A DNA stretch of 64,000 bases from Bacillus sp. THAF10 (GCF_009363695.1 NZ_CP045403.1:2274001-2338000); one strand, 5' to 3'; shown: positions 28,919 through 38,291, counted from the first letter of the stretch. A program made the numbers and translations. Notes: generated from the letters alone by a model not told the origin.

Positions 28919-29081
28919 GGAGGATGTCGGCTAACACCGATTTTAGAAATCGATACATTAGCTTGGCATGAACTTAGGGGTTTTTGTCGTGACCTCGAGG
29001 CATTTCGGCATCAACTCTACTCTTTTTCAGACGAACGTGTTAAAATCCGTCTAAAACATCGTTAATTTATTGCAAAAGTTC

Positions 29082-29121
29082 AAAAAACCGTGAGGAAAAT
29101 CATTTTCCTCACGGTTTTATT
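29082..29121. terminator. Terminator between serA and the PHP gene
   Basis: AAAACCGTGAGGAAAAT pairs with ATTTTCCTCACGGTTTT almost perfectly, with T-runs on both sides. It serves serA and possibly the convergent PHP gene. Confidence 0.85.
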
Positions 29122-29177
29122 TGGATTATTACAAATTCCTAGCTAGATTAGTCCAAAAGGGGTTACTTCAGTAGTTA

Positions 29178-29990
29178 TTATCCCAATTCGTGTTCTGTTC
29201 GCTCTCCTTTAGAGAACGTCATAATTTTAGAATAACCAACGGACTTTGCCAACTCAATTGCCTTGTCATAATCTGCCCCTACGTGCTCTGGAACATGTGC
29301 ATCTGAGGATAGAACAATCGGTACACCTTTCTCATAACACATTTGCAAAAGCCTTTTATCAGGATAAAGCTCCCCTACTGGCTTTCTGAGACCTGCGGTA
29401 CTAATCTCTACACATGTCTTAGAATCTGATAACGCTGAGGCTGCACGGTCATATTGCTCTAACAAAAAAGATTCATCTTCCGGTACATACTTGAAAATTT
29501 TCACCAAATCTAAATGTCCGATAATATCGAACAAATTTGACTGTGCTAACGTAACTACTTGATCAAAGTACTTGGTGTAAACTTCATATGTATCTCGAAG
29601 GTCCCACTCTTTTCTAAACTCCGCTAAATCAATCCCAAAGTCCTCTACCCAATGTATAGAACCGATCACATAATCAAAAGGATAAGCGTCGATAAACCTC
29701 TTCATTTCTGCATGCTTTCCAGGAGTATAGTCCATTTCAATTGACATTTTCACAGGGATATTTTCATTCCATGCCTCATGGAAGAGCTTTAGGTAATCTT
29801 GCATATCATAATATCTTCGTTCTTCCATCCAAGGATTACTTATGATATCCTTCGTTTGATAAAAATGATAGGCGTGTTCAGAAATCCCAAACTCCTCTAT
29901 CCCTTTTTGACGTGCCATTGTCGTAAACTTCTTTAAATAGTCTAATGTAAGTGTTCCTCGCTCTAAATGATTATGATAGTCTGTCAGCAA
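29178..29990 (-). CDS. PHP-domain phosphoesterase, histidinol-phosphatase type
   Basis: A 270-residue PHP-fold protein. The metal-binding motifs are present: DYHNHLERG at the N-terminus (HxH), GISEHAYHF with a conserved Glu-His, IGSIHW, DIIGHLDLVKIF and SSDAHVPEHVG near the end. This matches histidinol-phosphate phosphatases of the HisJ/HisK family, which make histidinol. No other his gene is near, so a different phosphate substrate cannot be excluded. The start is a TTG preceded by GGGTGAA. Confidence 0.8.
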   Translation of the reverse strand: MLTDYHNHLERGTLTLDYLKKFTTMARQKGIEEFGISEHAYHFYQTKDIISNPWMEERRYYDMQDYLKLFHEAWNENIPVKMSIEMDYTPGKHAEMKRFIDAYPFDYVIGSIHWVEDFGIDLAEFRKEWDLRDTYEVYTKYFDQVVTLAQSNLFDIIGHLDLVKIFKYVPEDESFLLEQYDRAASALSDSKTCVEISTAGLRKPVGELYPDKRLLQMCYEKGVPIVLSSDAHVPEHVGADYDKAIELAKSVGYSKIMTFSKGERTEHELG

Positions 29991-30084
29991 AGCCTGTTCA
30001 CCCTCTCCTCATTTGTTGCTTATTATACTACCTTAAGGAGAGTTTGTGGACACTTTATTTCAATACATTATAAAAGCGCTTATA

Positions 30085-30861
30085 TTACTGAGCAGTATAT
30101 CCTCCGTCCATCACAACTGCCTGTCCAGTTACCCCTTTTGCTTTATCACTCGCTAAAAATAACGCATAATCTGCAATTTCATCTACCGATAATAGCCTTT
30201 TTTGTGGGACAAGAGGATAAATTACTTGTTCTAACGCTTTTTCTAATGGGATATTCCTCGTGTTTGCTAAATCTTGTAGTTGATTGCGGACAAGGGGTGT
30301 ATCTACATAACCTGGGCATAGAGCATTTACGGTAATTCCATGTTCGGCTCCTTCAAGCGCAGCAACTTTTGTTAATCCAACTACACCATGCTTAGCGCTA
30401 TTGTACCCTGCTTTTCCCGCAAAACCTATGAGTCCGTTAATGGAAGCCATATTTAATATTCGTCCAAAGCCATTCTTTTTCATTATAGGAAAAACGTGTT
30501 TGGTCGCAATAAATGGTGCAATTAGCATGATTTTTAAAAGAAGCTCATATTTTTCAGTCGAAAATTCCTCGATAGGAGCTACATGCTGCATACCTGCATT
30601 ATTGATTAATATATCAAGAGATCCGAAATGCTTGTTTGTTTTATCTAGTGCGACTTTTACTTCTTCTTCATTTGTGACATCACACTTCACACCAAATACT
30701 TCATGGCCTTTGCCACTTAGCTCCTTTACTGCTTTTTCAATTCCTTCTTCATTGATATCTGAGATGGCAACCTTTGCTCCGTTTTCGGCAAATCGCTCTC
30801 CGATTTCATAACCTATCCCTTGTGCTGCACCTGTGATAAAAACGACTTTGTTTTCTACCAT
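30085..30861 (-). CDS. 3-hydroxybutyrate dehydrogenase (short-chain dehydrogenase)
   Basis: A 258-residue short-chain dehydrogenase. It has TGAAQGIGYEIG at the NAD loop (9-20), NNAG near 88, the catalytic set S, Y-x3-K in MASINGLIG and YNSAKHGV, and the C-terminal motif DGGYTAQ seen in D-3-hydroxybutyrate dehydrogenases. It oxidises 3-hydroxybutyrate to acetoacetate. The GntP-type permease gene 25 bp upstream is cotranscribed, which suggests uptake and use of external 3-hydroxybutyrate. The pairing resembles B. subtilis yxjC/yxjF. Confidence 0.88.
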   Translation of the reverse strand: MVENKVVFITGAAQGIGYEIGERFAENGAKVAISDINEEGIEKAVKELSGKGHEVFGVKCDVTNEEEVKVALDKTNKHFGSLDILINNAGMQHVAPIEEFSTEKYELLLKIMLIAPFIATKHVFPIMKKNGFGRILNMASINGLIGFAGKAGYNSAKHGVVGLTKVAALEGAEHGITVNALCPGYVDTPLVRNQLQDLANTRNIPLEKALEQVIYPLVPQKRLLSVDEIADYALFLASDKAKGVTGQAVVMDGGYTAQ

Positions 30862-30886
30862 GTTTCCAACCTCCAGTTAAAATATT

Positions 30887-32173
30887 TTACATAATCCCTA
30901 TACTTGCCATAATGATGGATACTACAACGGCAATGGTTGGAATTAATAAGCCAACAAATGCGATATCTATATACGAATCTTTATGAGTTAATCCCGTTAC
31001 AGCAAAAAGTGTGAGCAACGCACCGTTATGCGGGAGAATAGATGCCCCAGAGGCAACGGAAGCAATTCTGTGAAATGCTTCTGGATTCATTCCAGTTGCT
31101 TGTGCTAATTGATAGTATTGATCTCCTAAGGCTTCTAGAGCGATTCCCATTCCACCAGATGCAGAGCCTGTTATCATCGCCATTATTTGAATGGATAGAG
31201 CCTCTGAAATGAGCGGATTCCCTTTTATGCCAAGCAACATATCTGTTAAAGTTTCAAAGCCAGGGGCGGCAGTAACCACTGCTCCGAATCCAACGGCTGC
31301 ACTTGTATTGATAATTGCCATGACAGACCCTGCAGCACCGCTGTTAATCGCTTTGATAAAGCCTTTAAATTTTTTGATGTTAAAGATCATAATGGCAAGC
31401 GTTCCAACTATCAAAGAAGGAATGATATCCCACTTCAACCCATTTAATGTGACCACCACAATCACTAATGGGATGAAAGATAGAATCCAATTTGGCAATT
31501 CCTCTTCTTTAATTTTCTTCACTTCTTTCCCATTACTTGGTTCATCAAAGGTGTCCCCAGACTTTGTCAGTCTACCTTCTCTCCATTTAAGATAAAAATA
31601 TCCTCCCACAGCCATAATAAGACCTGCGACAATTCCCATTATTGGGGCAGCTAATGGGGTTGTTTTAAAGTATGGAATGGGAATTAAATTTTGAATTTGT
31701 GGTGTTCCGGGAAGCGCAGTCATCGTAAATGTAAAGGCACCTAGCGCAAATGTTCCTGGCAACAGCTTTCTGGATATATCAGCCTCTCTAAACAGAGCAA
31801 TGGCCAGAGGGTAAATCGCAAAAACCACTACGAATAGACTAACACCACCATAGGTTAAAACCGCTGCGGCTATGAGCACTCCTAGTATGGCGCGTTTTTT
31901 CCCGAGCACCTTTGTAATTTTGTATGCTACTGCTTGCGCTGCACCCGTGTCTTCCATCAGCTTCCCAAAAATAGCTCCTAATAAAAAAACAGGAAACCAC
32001 TGTTTAGCAAAGTCAACGAATCCTGTCATATATGTATTGGTGTATGCAGGAAGTAGCTCTAGACCACTTAACAACGCAACCACAGCAGAGACAAGCGGCG
32101 CGATCCAAATGATGGACCAACCAAAGTAAGCAAGAACCATTAGTAGTACAAGACCAACGATAATACTTAACAT
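30887..32173 (-). CDS. GntP-family permease, probably for 3-hydroxybutyrate
   Basis: A 428-residue membrane protein with about twelve hydrophobic segments belonging to the gluconate permease (GntP) family. The family signature regions include the re-entrant TMTALPGTPQIQNLIP segment and the late SGGMGIALEALG stretch. The neighbouring 3-hydroxybutyrate dehydrogenase implies D-3-hydroxybutyrate or a similar short-chain acid as cargo rather than gluconate; this is inferred from context. AGGAGGG precedes the ATG. Confidence 0.85.
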   Translation of the reverse strand: MLSIIVGLVLLMVLAYFGWSIIWIAPLVSAVVALLSGLELLPAYTNTYMTGFVDFAKQWFPVFLLGAIFGKLMEDTGAAQAVAYKITKVLGKKRAILGVLIAAAVLTYGGVSLFVVVFAIYPLAIALFREADISRKLLPGTFALGAFTFTMTALPGTPQIQNLIPIPYFKTTPLAAPIMGIVAGLIMAVGGYFYLKWREGRLTKSGDTFDEPSNGKEVKKIKEEELPNWILSFIPLVIVVVTLNGLKWDIIPSLIVGTLAIMIFNIKKFKGFIKAINSGAAGSVMAIINTSAAVGFGAVVTAAPGFETLTDMLLGIKGNPLISEALSIQIMAMITGSASGGMGIALEALGDQYYQLAQATGMNPEAFHRIASVASGASILPHNGALLTLFAVTGLTHKDSYIDIAFVGLLIPTIAVVVSIIMASIGIM

Positions 32174-32249
32174 AAATACCCTCCTTTATCTGGGAGAAAA
32201 TGCAGATATGGAGTAGTATTTACTGTTAAAAAAGGGAATATGTACAAAA

Positions 32250-32280
32250 ACAAAAAGCGCACACCATTGTGTACGCTTAA
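32250..32280 (-). terminator. Terminator after rsiX
   Basis: AAGCGTACAC pairs with GTGTGCGCTT around a short loop, followed on the minus strand by TTTTGTTTTTG. Confidence 0.75.
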
Positions 32281-32284
32281 TATT

Positions 32285-33547
32285 TTATTCATTGTATGGA
32301 ATGAAGTTTGCTGCAATCGGCACATCTAGTTGCTCATTCAATATGATATTGCCAATCTTACCATTTTGTTCAGATTCAAATATTATCCCATTCATGTTAA
32401 ATTCCTTCGCTACCATCATCATGGCCTCAAGTGCGAAAATGGTTTCCTCATTGTCTTCTAGTATGGAAGAATTGGCAAAAGTTATGATAACTACATTATC
32501 TTCTACTCTCACACCCTCGACTATGATGGAAGCTGGAATAGACGGTTCTACTCTACTGTAACTCGCTTGCTCAGGTACCGTTTTCATGGCATTGAGGGTA
32601 TCTCCAATCGCCTTGTAATGCATTTGCGATGGTACTAATAAAGGTACCTCACCTACTTGATATTTATAGTACGCTCTTCTAGGAAGTGGTTCTATTAGAA
32701 GCGGTTCATTATAAACATGATTACCTATCTCTACATTCTTGGTAGAACCATTATTTGCTATCACAATTCGTTGATAGTTCCATCGGAATGTTTCCTTCAA
32801 CTCCCGTTCAAAGGCCGTATTTTGCAGAGAAGATAAACCTTTGTTCATGCCTGCAATATCAATCACTGGACCTGAACTACCTCCTGATTGTTCGCTCACT
32901 TCTCCTCCATCATTCATCATAGGAGAAATTGTTCCATACCGATCGTAATCTATCTTTTTCCGCACATTATTTAATGCCTGTATATAGGTTGTGTCTTTTT
33001 CTTTTGGATGAATGACGGTGAGTGGAACTATGAAAGGACCATCTCCGTCTGTTTCAGCGGTAGAAACACCAACTGTGACCGTCATTTGTGTTGTATCATC
33101 TAAAGCGGTGACAAGAAACGTTTTTTCATCAGGTTGATTCATTTCCGCAGCGGCAAACTTCCCTTCTTTTTCGCCGTCACCTATAGAAGACTCTACTTCT
33201 TCCTCTTTATGTGTTGTTTCCATGGCTACGTTAGCATCTGCACTTTCCTCTTCTTCGCTCATCGTCGCCTTATCTTTTCCACTACTTTCATTAGTAGAAT
33301 CAAAGCTAGTATTAGAGCCACTAAATCCTAAGTCTGTGTTCATTTGATTCATAAACATCGGTACCGCTATTGCTAAAAGCATTAAAGCTGCAACTAACGC
33401 GATCGATGGCATTATTTTTGATTTTTTTGGCATTCTTGTTATCTCTGGTTGAATGTTTCGATATATATCTTTTACTTCACGATCATCTTTTATTTTTGGC
33501 ATTTGCCTTAATAGTTTCTCCACTTGCTCGTCGTCTTTATGACGCAT
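32285..33547 (-). CDS. rsiX: Anti-sigma-X factor RsiX
   Basis: A 420-residue single-pass membrane protein that holds sigma-X inactive. The cytosolic N-terminus (1-44, MRHKDDEQVEKLLRQMPKI) binds the sigma factor; one membrane helix follows (about 46-66). The long extracellular part begins with an acidic, Ser/Glu-rich linker and ends with a fold resembling GerMN (EGVRVEDNVVIITFAN region). It overlaps the sigX stop by 11 bp, so translation is coupled. Length is somewhat greater than B. subtilis RsiX because of the acidic linker. Confidence 0.9.
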   Translation of the reverse strand: MRHKDDEQVEKLLRQMPKIKDDREVKDIYRNIQPEITRMPKKSKIMPSIALVAALMLLAIAVPMFMNQMNTDLGFSGSNTSFDSTNESSGKDKATMSEEEESADANVAMETTHKEEEVESSIGDGEKEGKFAAAEMNQPDEKTFLVTALDDTTQMTVTVGVSTAETDGDGPFIVPLTVIHPKEKDTTYIQALNNVRKKIDYDRYGTISPMMNDGGEVSEQSGGSSGPVIDIAGMNKGLSSLQNTAFERELKETFRWNYQRIVIANNGSTKNVEIGNHVYNEPLLIEPLPRRAYYKYQVGEVPLLVPSQMHYKAIGDTLNAMKTVPEQASYSRVEPSIPASIIVEGVRVEDNVVIITFANSSILEDNEETIFALEAMMMVAKEFNMNGIIFESEQNGKIGNIILNEQLDVPIAANFIPYNE

Positions 33548-34076
33548 TGCTGTTACCTCCTTTCTCTTGAAGCTCTTCCATAGACGTCTTTAATACCTTC
33601 AACGCTCGGTGTTGCGTTGTTTTCACCTTGCTTTCTGTCCAACCTAGGACACTTGCTGTTTCTTGAATAGATAAAGCCTGTATGTACCTCAGTACCAGCA
33701 CTAGTCGATGATCGACCTTGCATTTATCGAGACATCGGTACATTTGTTGTACTTGCTCATTTTGTAAGGCAATTTCTTCTGGCAATGGAGAACTATCCTT
33801 TACCTGTTGTTTGTTCCAGTCAAAGGTCTCAAGTAGTTTGTTTTTCCATCCTTTTTGTTTACGGAAGGAATCGATTGCTACATGCTTTGCTATCGAAAAG
33901 AGCCAGGTTTTCTCGCTGCTTTTCCCTTCGAAACTATCATAAGAACGCAAAACCTTTATATAAACTTCTTGAACGAGGTCCTCCGCTTGCTCTTTATTAT
34001 TCACCATATAAAACAAGAATTGGTATAGATCCTGGTGATATTTTTCATAGAGCTCTTGAAAAACGGTTTTCATCAT
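33537..34076 (-). CDS. sigX: ECF sigma factor SigX
   Basis: A 179-residue extracytoplasmic-function sigma factor. Region 2 holds VNNKEQAEDLVQEVYIKV near residues 25-42, and region 4 holds the helix-turn-helix LSIQETASVLGWTESKVK near 130-147. It is transcribed with rsiX and has an upstream sequence fitting the sigma-X consensus exactly, so it is autoregulated. In B. subtilis sigma-X controls surface charge and cell-envelope modification genes. The position just beyond resDE matches B. subtilis, apart from the B12 module between them. Confidence 0.93.
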   Translation of the reverse strand: MMKTVFQELYEKYHQDLYQFLFYMVNNKEQAEDLVQEVYIKVLRSYDSFEGKSSEKTWLFSIAKHVAIDSFRKQKGWKNKLLETFDWNKQQVKDSSPLPEEIALQNEQVQQMYRCLDKCKVDHRLVLVLRYIQALSIQETASVLGWTESKVKTTQHRALKVLKTSMEELQEKGGNSNAS

Positions 34077-34097
34077 TTCCCTCCGTTCATTTTATTA

Positions 34098-34124
34098 GTC
34101 GTATATTATAGTAAAAAAGTTACA
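34098..34124 (-). promoter_or_regulatory. Sigma-X autoregulatory promoter
   Basis: TGTAAC (34119-34124), 17 bp, CGAC (34098-34101) on the minus strand, 22 bp before the sigX start. This equals the sigma-X consensus TGtAAC-N17-CGaC. Confidence 0.85.
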
Positions 34125-34277
34125 TTACAAATATATTAAAAAAATTACAATTTGAACAGCTATTTTTGGAAGGTTTTTCTTGTGCTTTTGTGACAAAATT
34201 CCTTTATTTTTCTCATTATAATAAAAGTTTTCTGCAGATTATAGGGGAATATGGTAGGATTTTCATGAAAAAGTCAG

Positions 34278-34310
34278 AAAAAACCGCCACATCAGGAGAG
34301 AGTGGCGGCA
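34278..34310 (-). terminator. Terminator after the ECF S-component gene
   Basis: CCGCCAC pairs with GTGGCGG around an 11-nt loop, followed on the minus strand by TTTTTTCTGAC. Confidence 0.85.
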
Positions 34311-34318
34311 TGATTAAG

Positions 34319-34870
34319 CTATTTTTTTGAAAAGCTTTCCATCTGAAAATTTGGTGTTTCTTCTTTTCTTTTCAACATAAACCCTGCTTTTGATTGCAGC
34401 AGTTTAGAGAGAATTGGGTAGAGCACGATAAAAAAGACGACATTTCCGACTGCATGATTAATATCAAAAGGTAGTCCTGCAAGATAATATGGCAAAAACG
34501 GTGCATTACCAACTACCATATTTTGAATAGCAAACACTACTCCGAATAGCAGCCCGCAAGCTCCTGCAAAAATCGAAAGCAGAAAGACAGGAATTTTTCT
34601 TTTCCACAACCCAAGCATGCCACTCATCAACCCAATGGCGGACCATGCAAAAATTTGTGTCAACGTCCACATTCCGCTACCAAGAACCAGATTGGAAGCA
34701 AAAGTGGTTCCAGCAGCTAACACAACCCCTGCAAAGGGCCCCATCCAAAAGGAACAAATAATGATGATTGCCGTTACAGGTTGGACATTAGGAATGGAGG
34801 CAAATGCAATTCTTCCTACTACACAAAGTGCAATTAGCATTCCAAGCAGCGCAATTTTTTTTGTTGCCAT
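34319..34870 (-). CDS. ECF transporter S component, predicted for cobalamin
   Basis: A 183-residue membrane protein with about six helices, starting MATKKIALLGMLIALCVVGR, a typical S-component helix 1 with a small-residue surface (LLGMLIALCVVGRIAFAS). It lies 2 bp after a DUF4430 lipoprotein gene, and both are downstream of a cobalamin riboswitch. I therefore infer that it binds cobalamin or a precursor, as the ECF-CbrT transporters do. No ECF ATPase or EcfT gene is nearby, so it would use the shared module. The sequence itself does not fix the substrate. Confidence 0.75.
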   Translation of the reverse strand: MATKKIALLGMLIALCVVGRIAFASIPNVQPVTAIIIICSFWMGPFAGVVLAAGTTFASNLVLGSGMWTLTQIFAWSAIGLMSGMLGLWKRKIPVFLLSIFAGACGLLFGVVFAIQNMVVGNAPFLPYYLAGLPFDINHAVGNVVFFIVLYPILSKLLQSKAGFMLKRKEETPNFQMESFSKK

Positions 34871-34872
34871 TT

Positions 34873-35298
34873 TTACTCCACCTTTGTGTAGGTAAAATGA
34901 ACTTCGTCGTTCTCCTCTAATATGTGCTCATTGGCTCCAACCATTAAGTCTTCCCCGTTTACTTTAATATGCCAGTAATAATCTGATTCTTCTTCAGAAC
35001 CCTTCCCATCTATTCCAACAATAAAACCGCCGCCAAACCCTGTTGTAAGGTCAAAATTACGGTCCATCACATCCATCAAGGACTCGCCTTCTTCAAACTC
35101 CATGCTGTCTTCACTTATCACTTCACCATCTTCATCTGTGAGTGTAATTTTAGTAGAAAGAGAACTTTCCTCCGATTGAGACTGATTTTCTGATGGTGCA
35201 GCATTATTTGTATTTGTATTTGTTTCGTTTGTTGTCTCAGAACAACCTCCAAGTACCAAAAGTAGTGCTGCAAATAAACTAATCCAAGCTTTTTTCAT
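34873..35298 (-). CDS. DUF4430 (transcobalamin-like domain) lipoprotein
   Basis: A 141-residue lipoprotein. The signal ends in the lipobox LGGC (Cys19), followed by an Asn/Ser/Glu-rich spacer (about 20-48) and a compact domain with the DUF4430 pattern: SLMDVMDRNFDL, a Gly-rich turn FGGGFIVGIDGKG, then YYWHIKVNGEDLMVGANEHILEENDEVHFTY. This domain is related to the C-terminal (beta) domain of transcobalamin and intrinsic factor. With the cobalamin riboswitch in front and an ECF S component behind, a surface cobalamin-capturing role is likely. Confidence 0.8.
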   Translation of the reverse strand: MKKAWISLFAALLLVLGGCSETTNETNTNTNNAAPSENQSQSEESSLSTKITLTDEDGEVISEDSMEFEEGESLMDVMDRNFDLTTGFGGGFIVGIDGKGSEEESDYYWHIKVNGEDLMVGANEHILEENDEVHFTYTKVE

Positions 35299-35336
35299 GT
35301 GTCATTTCCCCTTTATGTAATGGTGTAACAGCAAAT

Positions 35337-35370
35337 AAAAAACCCCATCCAACGACGTCGGATGAGGAAA
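35337..35370 (-). terminator. Riboswitch-controlled terminator before the DUF4430 gene
   Basis: CCTCATCC pairs with GGATGGGG (one mismatch) enclosing CGACGTCG, followed on the minus strand by TTTTTTATTT. It sits between the cobalamin aptamer and the first gene. Confidence 0.8.
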
Positions 35371-35446
35371 AAAGCGGCATAATAAGCAATGCTAACAAAA
35401 AGAATATGCCGTTTCTCCTCTCAACCCCCGAAGCATTGAAACTGTT

Positions 35447-35626
35447 CATGGTATAACTGGCAGGTCTACTGACTCATGCTTCCTCCTACTTTGAGCCTTC
35501 CCATATGGGGACCGTTAATTACAGCCCATTCATACAGTGGTCATCTCATTTCGTCCACATTTACAGTTGCGGGGACAGTTTTGGCTTTTCACCAAATTCC
35601 CTTTTAAGTCACCGAAGTGACACCAA
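35447..35626 (-). promoter_or_regulatory. Cobalamin (AdoCbl) riboswitch
   Basis: Read on the minus strand the conserved blocks occur in order: GGTGTCACTTCGGTGAC, GGGAATTTGGTGAAAAGCC, TGTCCCCGCAACTGTAA, GGGAAGG, and GAGTCAGTAGACCTGCC. The GGTGAAA/CCCCGCAACTGT core and the B12 box are diagnostic. It should shut off the downstream lipoprotein and S-component genes when cobalamin is plentiful. Confidence 0.93.
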
Positions 35627-35739
35627 TTACTCATTTGCTATTCAATTTTATTCTTTTTCATATTACAAGATATTCCTGCTAGTGACAAGAGAATGTTTCA
35701 TAGAAAACAAGATTTTTCGCTATCTATCCCCAAGCTCCT

Positions 35740-37506
35740 TCATTTTTCACAGGGAATAAACAGAGAAAATGTCGTACCTTCACCTAATTTGGAATGAACG
35801 GTAATATTTCCTTTATGTGCTTCAATGATGTTTTTCACAATAGCTAGGCCAAGACCGGTTCCTGCTCTTCCTCTAGTTCGGGCTTTATCTGCTTTATAAA
35901 AACGTTCAAAAACAAATGGAAGATCCTCAGAAGGTATACCCTGTCCAGAATCTTTCACATCAATTTTCACACCATGCGTTAAAACTTTTACTTTGATCAA
36001 AATACTGCCGCCATCTTCAGTATGACGAATTGCATTGTCAACTAGGTTGGTCATTACCTGCTCCATACGGTCAACATCTATCTCTATTTCCCGTGATCCA
36101 TCCATTTCTGTTTGAAGACGTATGGACTTTTCCTTTGCTAACCCTTGAAACTTTCTAGAGATTTTTTCTATGAACCAGACCAAATCGACGTTTTCATAGT
36201 TTAGAGAATGATGACCGGCTTCCATTCGCGCAAGATCTAATAGGTCATTGACAAGCCTGCCCATTCGTAAAGACTCATCATAAATGACGGAGGCAAGCTC
36301 TTTTTTCTCTTCGGCAGTTTCCGCGATATCATCTACAATTGCTTCACTATATCCTTGAAGCATTGCTATTGGTGTACGTAGCTCATGGGAAACATTAGCA
36401 ATAAAGTCTTTTCGCAGTTTATCAAGTCTTCTTTCCTCTGTCATATCTCGGATAACTGCAACAGCTCCCCTGATATGTGTGTTCGTATAAAGCGGACTCA
36501 TCACAATAACCCATGTTCGCCCTTGATAGGTTAACTCGATGCTTTGTTCTTTCTCAACTGAAACTGCGCGCTGAAACATAGTCTTCACTTCTTCTGGGAG
36601 GTCTTCTCCACTAGCATTTCCTTCTTGATAAAACCAAGCCTGCAAGAATTTTTCTGCTGGGGGGTTTGTTACAAGGATTGTACCATCTTTACTTAAGGTA
36701 ATAACACCATCTGCCATACTGCTAAGAATATTGGCTAAATGTTCTTTTTCTTGGTTCAGTGCATTAATATTGAACTTCAGCTGTCTACCCATCTGATTAA
36801 ACGCCATTCCAAGCTCCCCTATTTCATCGGAGGTTAGTATTGGCACTTTCGTATCAAATTTTCCTCTTGCCACTTCAAATGCGGCTTCTCTCATGTTTCT
36901 AAGCGGTGCTGTTATTCTAGTTGATAAAAAGAACGCAAAAATGGTCGTAAGAAAAATAGCAAAGCCTGCTGCAAGTAAGATAAGCTTTGTCGTTTGTTTC
37001 GTTGTCTCTTTAATGGCAAGTAAGGATTGGTAAACAAAAACTGCTCCATCTTTTTCCTCATTTATGTGCAAAGGTATGCCAACCATCATAATTTCCCCTT
37101 GCATTTCATCTGTCGAATGTATTTCAGGAATATACGTTTTTTTCGTTACAATGGGTTGATCTTTAAAAACAAGAGATAGTTCTGGGTCATTTGTAAAAAA
37201 ATCAGCTGGAAGATGACCTGTATCTCGATGAGGAGAATGTTCGAATTCATTCTTGTCCGTAAAAATAACGACCCTAGATACTTCGTCAACAAGTTCCCAT
37301 GCAATCGACTTAGAGATTTCAATATTATCGTGCTGCTCCATAATAAGGGAGATTTTTTTTGCCGTTTGTGTAAGATCCTTTTCTGCTTCTTGAACATGAA
37401 AGTTTTCAAAAAACTCTAGTAGAAGGATTGTTAAAACAAACAAGACAAATGAAACTAATAGCAAAACAGTAATCCAAAGCTTACCAACAACACTTCTCCA
37501 AATCAT
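35740..37506 (-). CDS. resE: Sensor histidine kinase ResE
   Basis: A 588-residue membrane kinase that senses oxygen limitation and nitric oxide and phosphorylates ResD. Two membrane helices (about 9-31 and 166-187) flank an extracytoplasmic domain. A HAMP linker follows ([20 protein letters not shown] region), then a PAS domain (about 255-360), the HisKA box [14 protein letters not shown] and the ATPase motifs [17 protein letters not shown] and [12 protein letters not shown]. The ATG overlaps the resD stop (ATGA), so the two are translationally coupled. Confidence 0.94.
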   Translation of the reverse strand: MIWRSVVGKLWITVLLLVSFVLFVLTILLLEFFENFHVQEAEKDLTQTAKKISLIMEQHDNIEISKSIAWELVDEVSRVVIFTDKNEFEHSPHRDTGHLPADFFTNDPELSLVFKDQPIVTKKTYIPEIHSTDEMQGEIMMVGIPLHINEEKDGAVFVYQSLLAIKETTKQTTKLILLAAGFAIFLTTIFAFFLSTRITAPLRNMREAAFEVARGKFDTKVPILTSDEIGELGMAFNQMGRQLKFNINALNQEKEHLANILSSMADGVITLSKDGTILVTNPPAEKFLQAWFYQEGNASGEDLPEEVKTMFQRAVSVEKEQSIELTYQGRTWVIVMSPLYTNTHIRGAVAVIRDMTEERRLDKLRKDFIANVSHELRTPIAMLQGYSEAIVDDIAETAEEKKELASVIYDESLRMGRLVNDLLDLARMEAGHHSLNYENVDLVWFIEKISRKFQGLAKEKSIRLQTEMDGSREIEIDVDRMEQVMTNLVDNAIRHTEDGGSILIKVKVLTHGVKIDVKDSGQGIPSEDLPFVFERFYKADKARTRGRAGTGLGLAIVKNIIEAHKGNITVHSKLGEGTTFSLFIPCEK

Positions 37507-38222
37507 GATTCATTGCCAACCTCGAATTTATAACCCACACCCCAAACCGTCACAATCATTTTGGATGCAGGTTCAGATACTTTATTGAGCTTCTCACGCA
37601 GGCGTTTTACATGAGTGTCCACTGTCCGTAAATCGCCAAAGAATTCATATTGCCACACTTCTTTTAATAGTTGTTCTCTGTCAAAAACCTTATCAGGGGA
37701 TTTTGCAAGAAAATAGAGAAGCTCGTATTCTTTTGGAGTAAGATTGACTTCTTTCCCATCGGATGTGACTCGGTGTGCATCATTATCAATCGTCAAGTGT
37801 GGAAAAACAATAACATCCTTCGTGGTTGTATCGGTAGACAAAAATGTTGTACTAGAAGAACGTCGTAACAGCGCTTTCACCCGTAAGACAACCTCTCTTG
37901 GACTAAACGGTTTTACTATGTAATCATCTGTACCTACTTCAAAGCCTTGAACGCGATTTGTTTCTTCGCCCTTGGCCGTAAGCATGATAATCGGAGTCGC
38001 TTTCTTTTCCCTGATTTCCCTACACACTTCCATTCCATCCATACCTGGCATCATAATATCTAGTAGAATAACATCATATTCATTTTCCAATGCAAGCTCT
38101 AGAGCTGTATGCCCATTGTCAGCTTCCTCAATCGAATAGTTTTCTCTTTCTAAATACATTTTTAGAAGTCTTCGGATACGATCCTCATCATCTACTACAA
38201 GTATTTTCACTTCATTTCCCAT
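37503..38222 (-). CDS. resD: Response regulator ResD
   Basis: A 239-residue OmpR-type regulator. The receiver domain begins [15 protein letters not shown] and includes the phospho-acceptor in [13 protein letters not shown]; the C-terminal winged helix contains [13 protein letters not shown] and [11 protein letters not shown]. With ResE it activates anaerobic and nitrate-respiration genes and resABC in Bacillus. AAGGGGC precedes the ATG. A terminator stands between resC and this gene, so resDE can be transcribed separately from resABC. Confidence 0.95.
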   Translation of the reverse strand: MGNEVKILVVDDEDRIRRLLKMYLERENYSIEEADNGHTALELALENEYDVILLDIMMPGMDGMEVCREIREKKATPIIMLTAKGEETNRVQGFEVGTDDYIVKPFSPREVVLRVKALLRRSSSTTFLSTDTTTKDVIVFPHLTIDNDAHRVTSDGKEVNLTPKEYELLYFLAKSPDKVFDREQLLKEVWQYEFFGDLRTVDTHVKRLREKLNKVSEPASKMIVTVWGVGYKFEVGNES

Positions 38223-38256
38223 TGCATTATGCCCCTTTCTCTCTTTTATCTGTAGG

Positions 38257-38290
38257 AAAAGCCTTCACAACACTGTGAAGGCTTTATTTT
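38257..38290 (-). terminator. Terminator between resC and resD
   Basis: AAAGCCTTCACA pairs with TGTGAAGGCTTT around a short loop; the downstream T-run is short. It may be leaky, allowing resABC-DE read-through. Confidence 0.65.
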
Positions 38291-38291
38291 G

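Larger units (their letters stand above)
35299..35739. other. Leader region between resE and the cobalamin-uptake genes
   Basis: The 441-bp gap contains the cobalamin riboswitch (35447-35626), an extra hairpin region (35374-35440, AATATGCCG/CGGCATAAT pairing) and a terminator (35337-35370). No further gene is seen. Confidence 0.6.

Noticed and set aside
28919..29081. Possible small gene after serA (GGAGG then ATG, and a 28-codon frame at about 28970)
   Set aside because: The first ATG has no spacing from the ribosome binding site and stops after 15 codons; the second frame has no ribosome binding site and no recognisable product.
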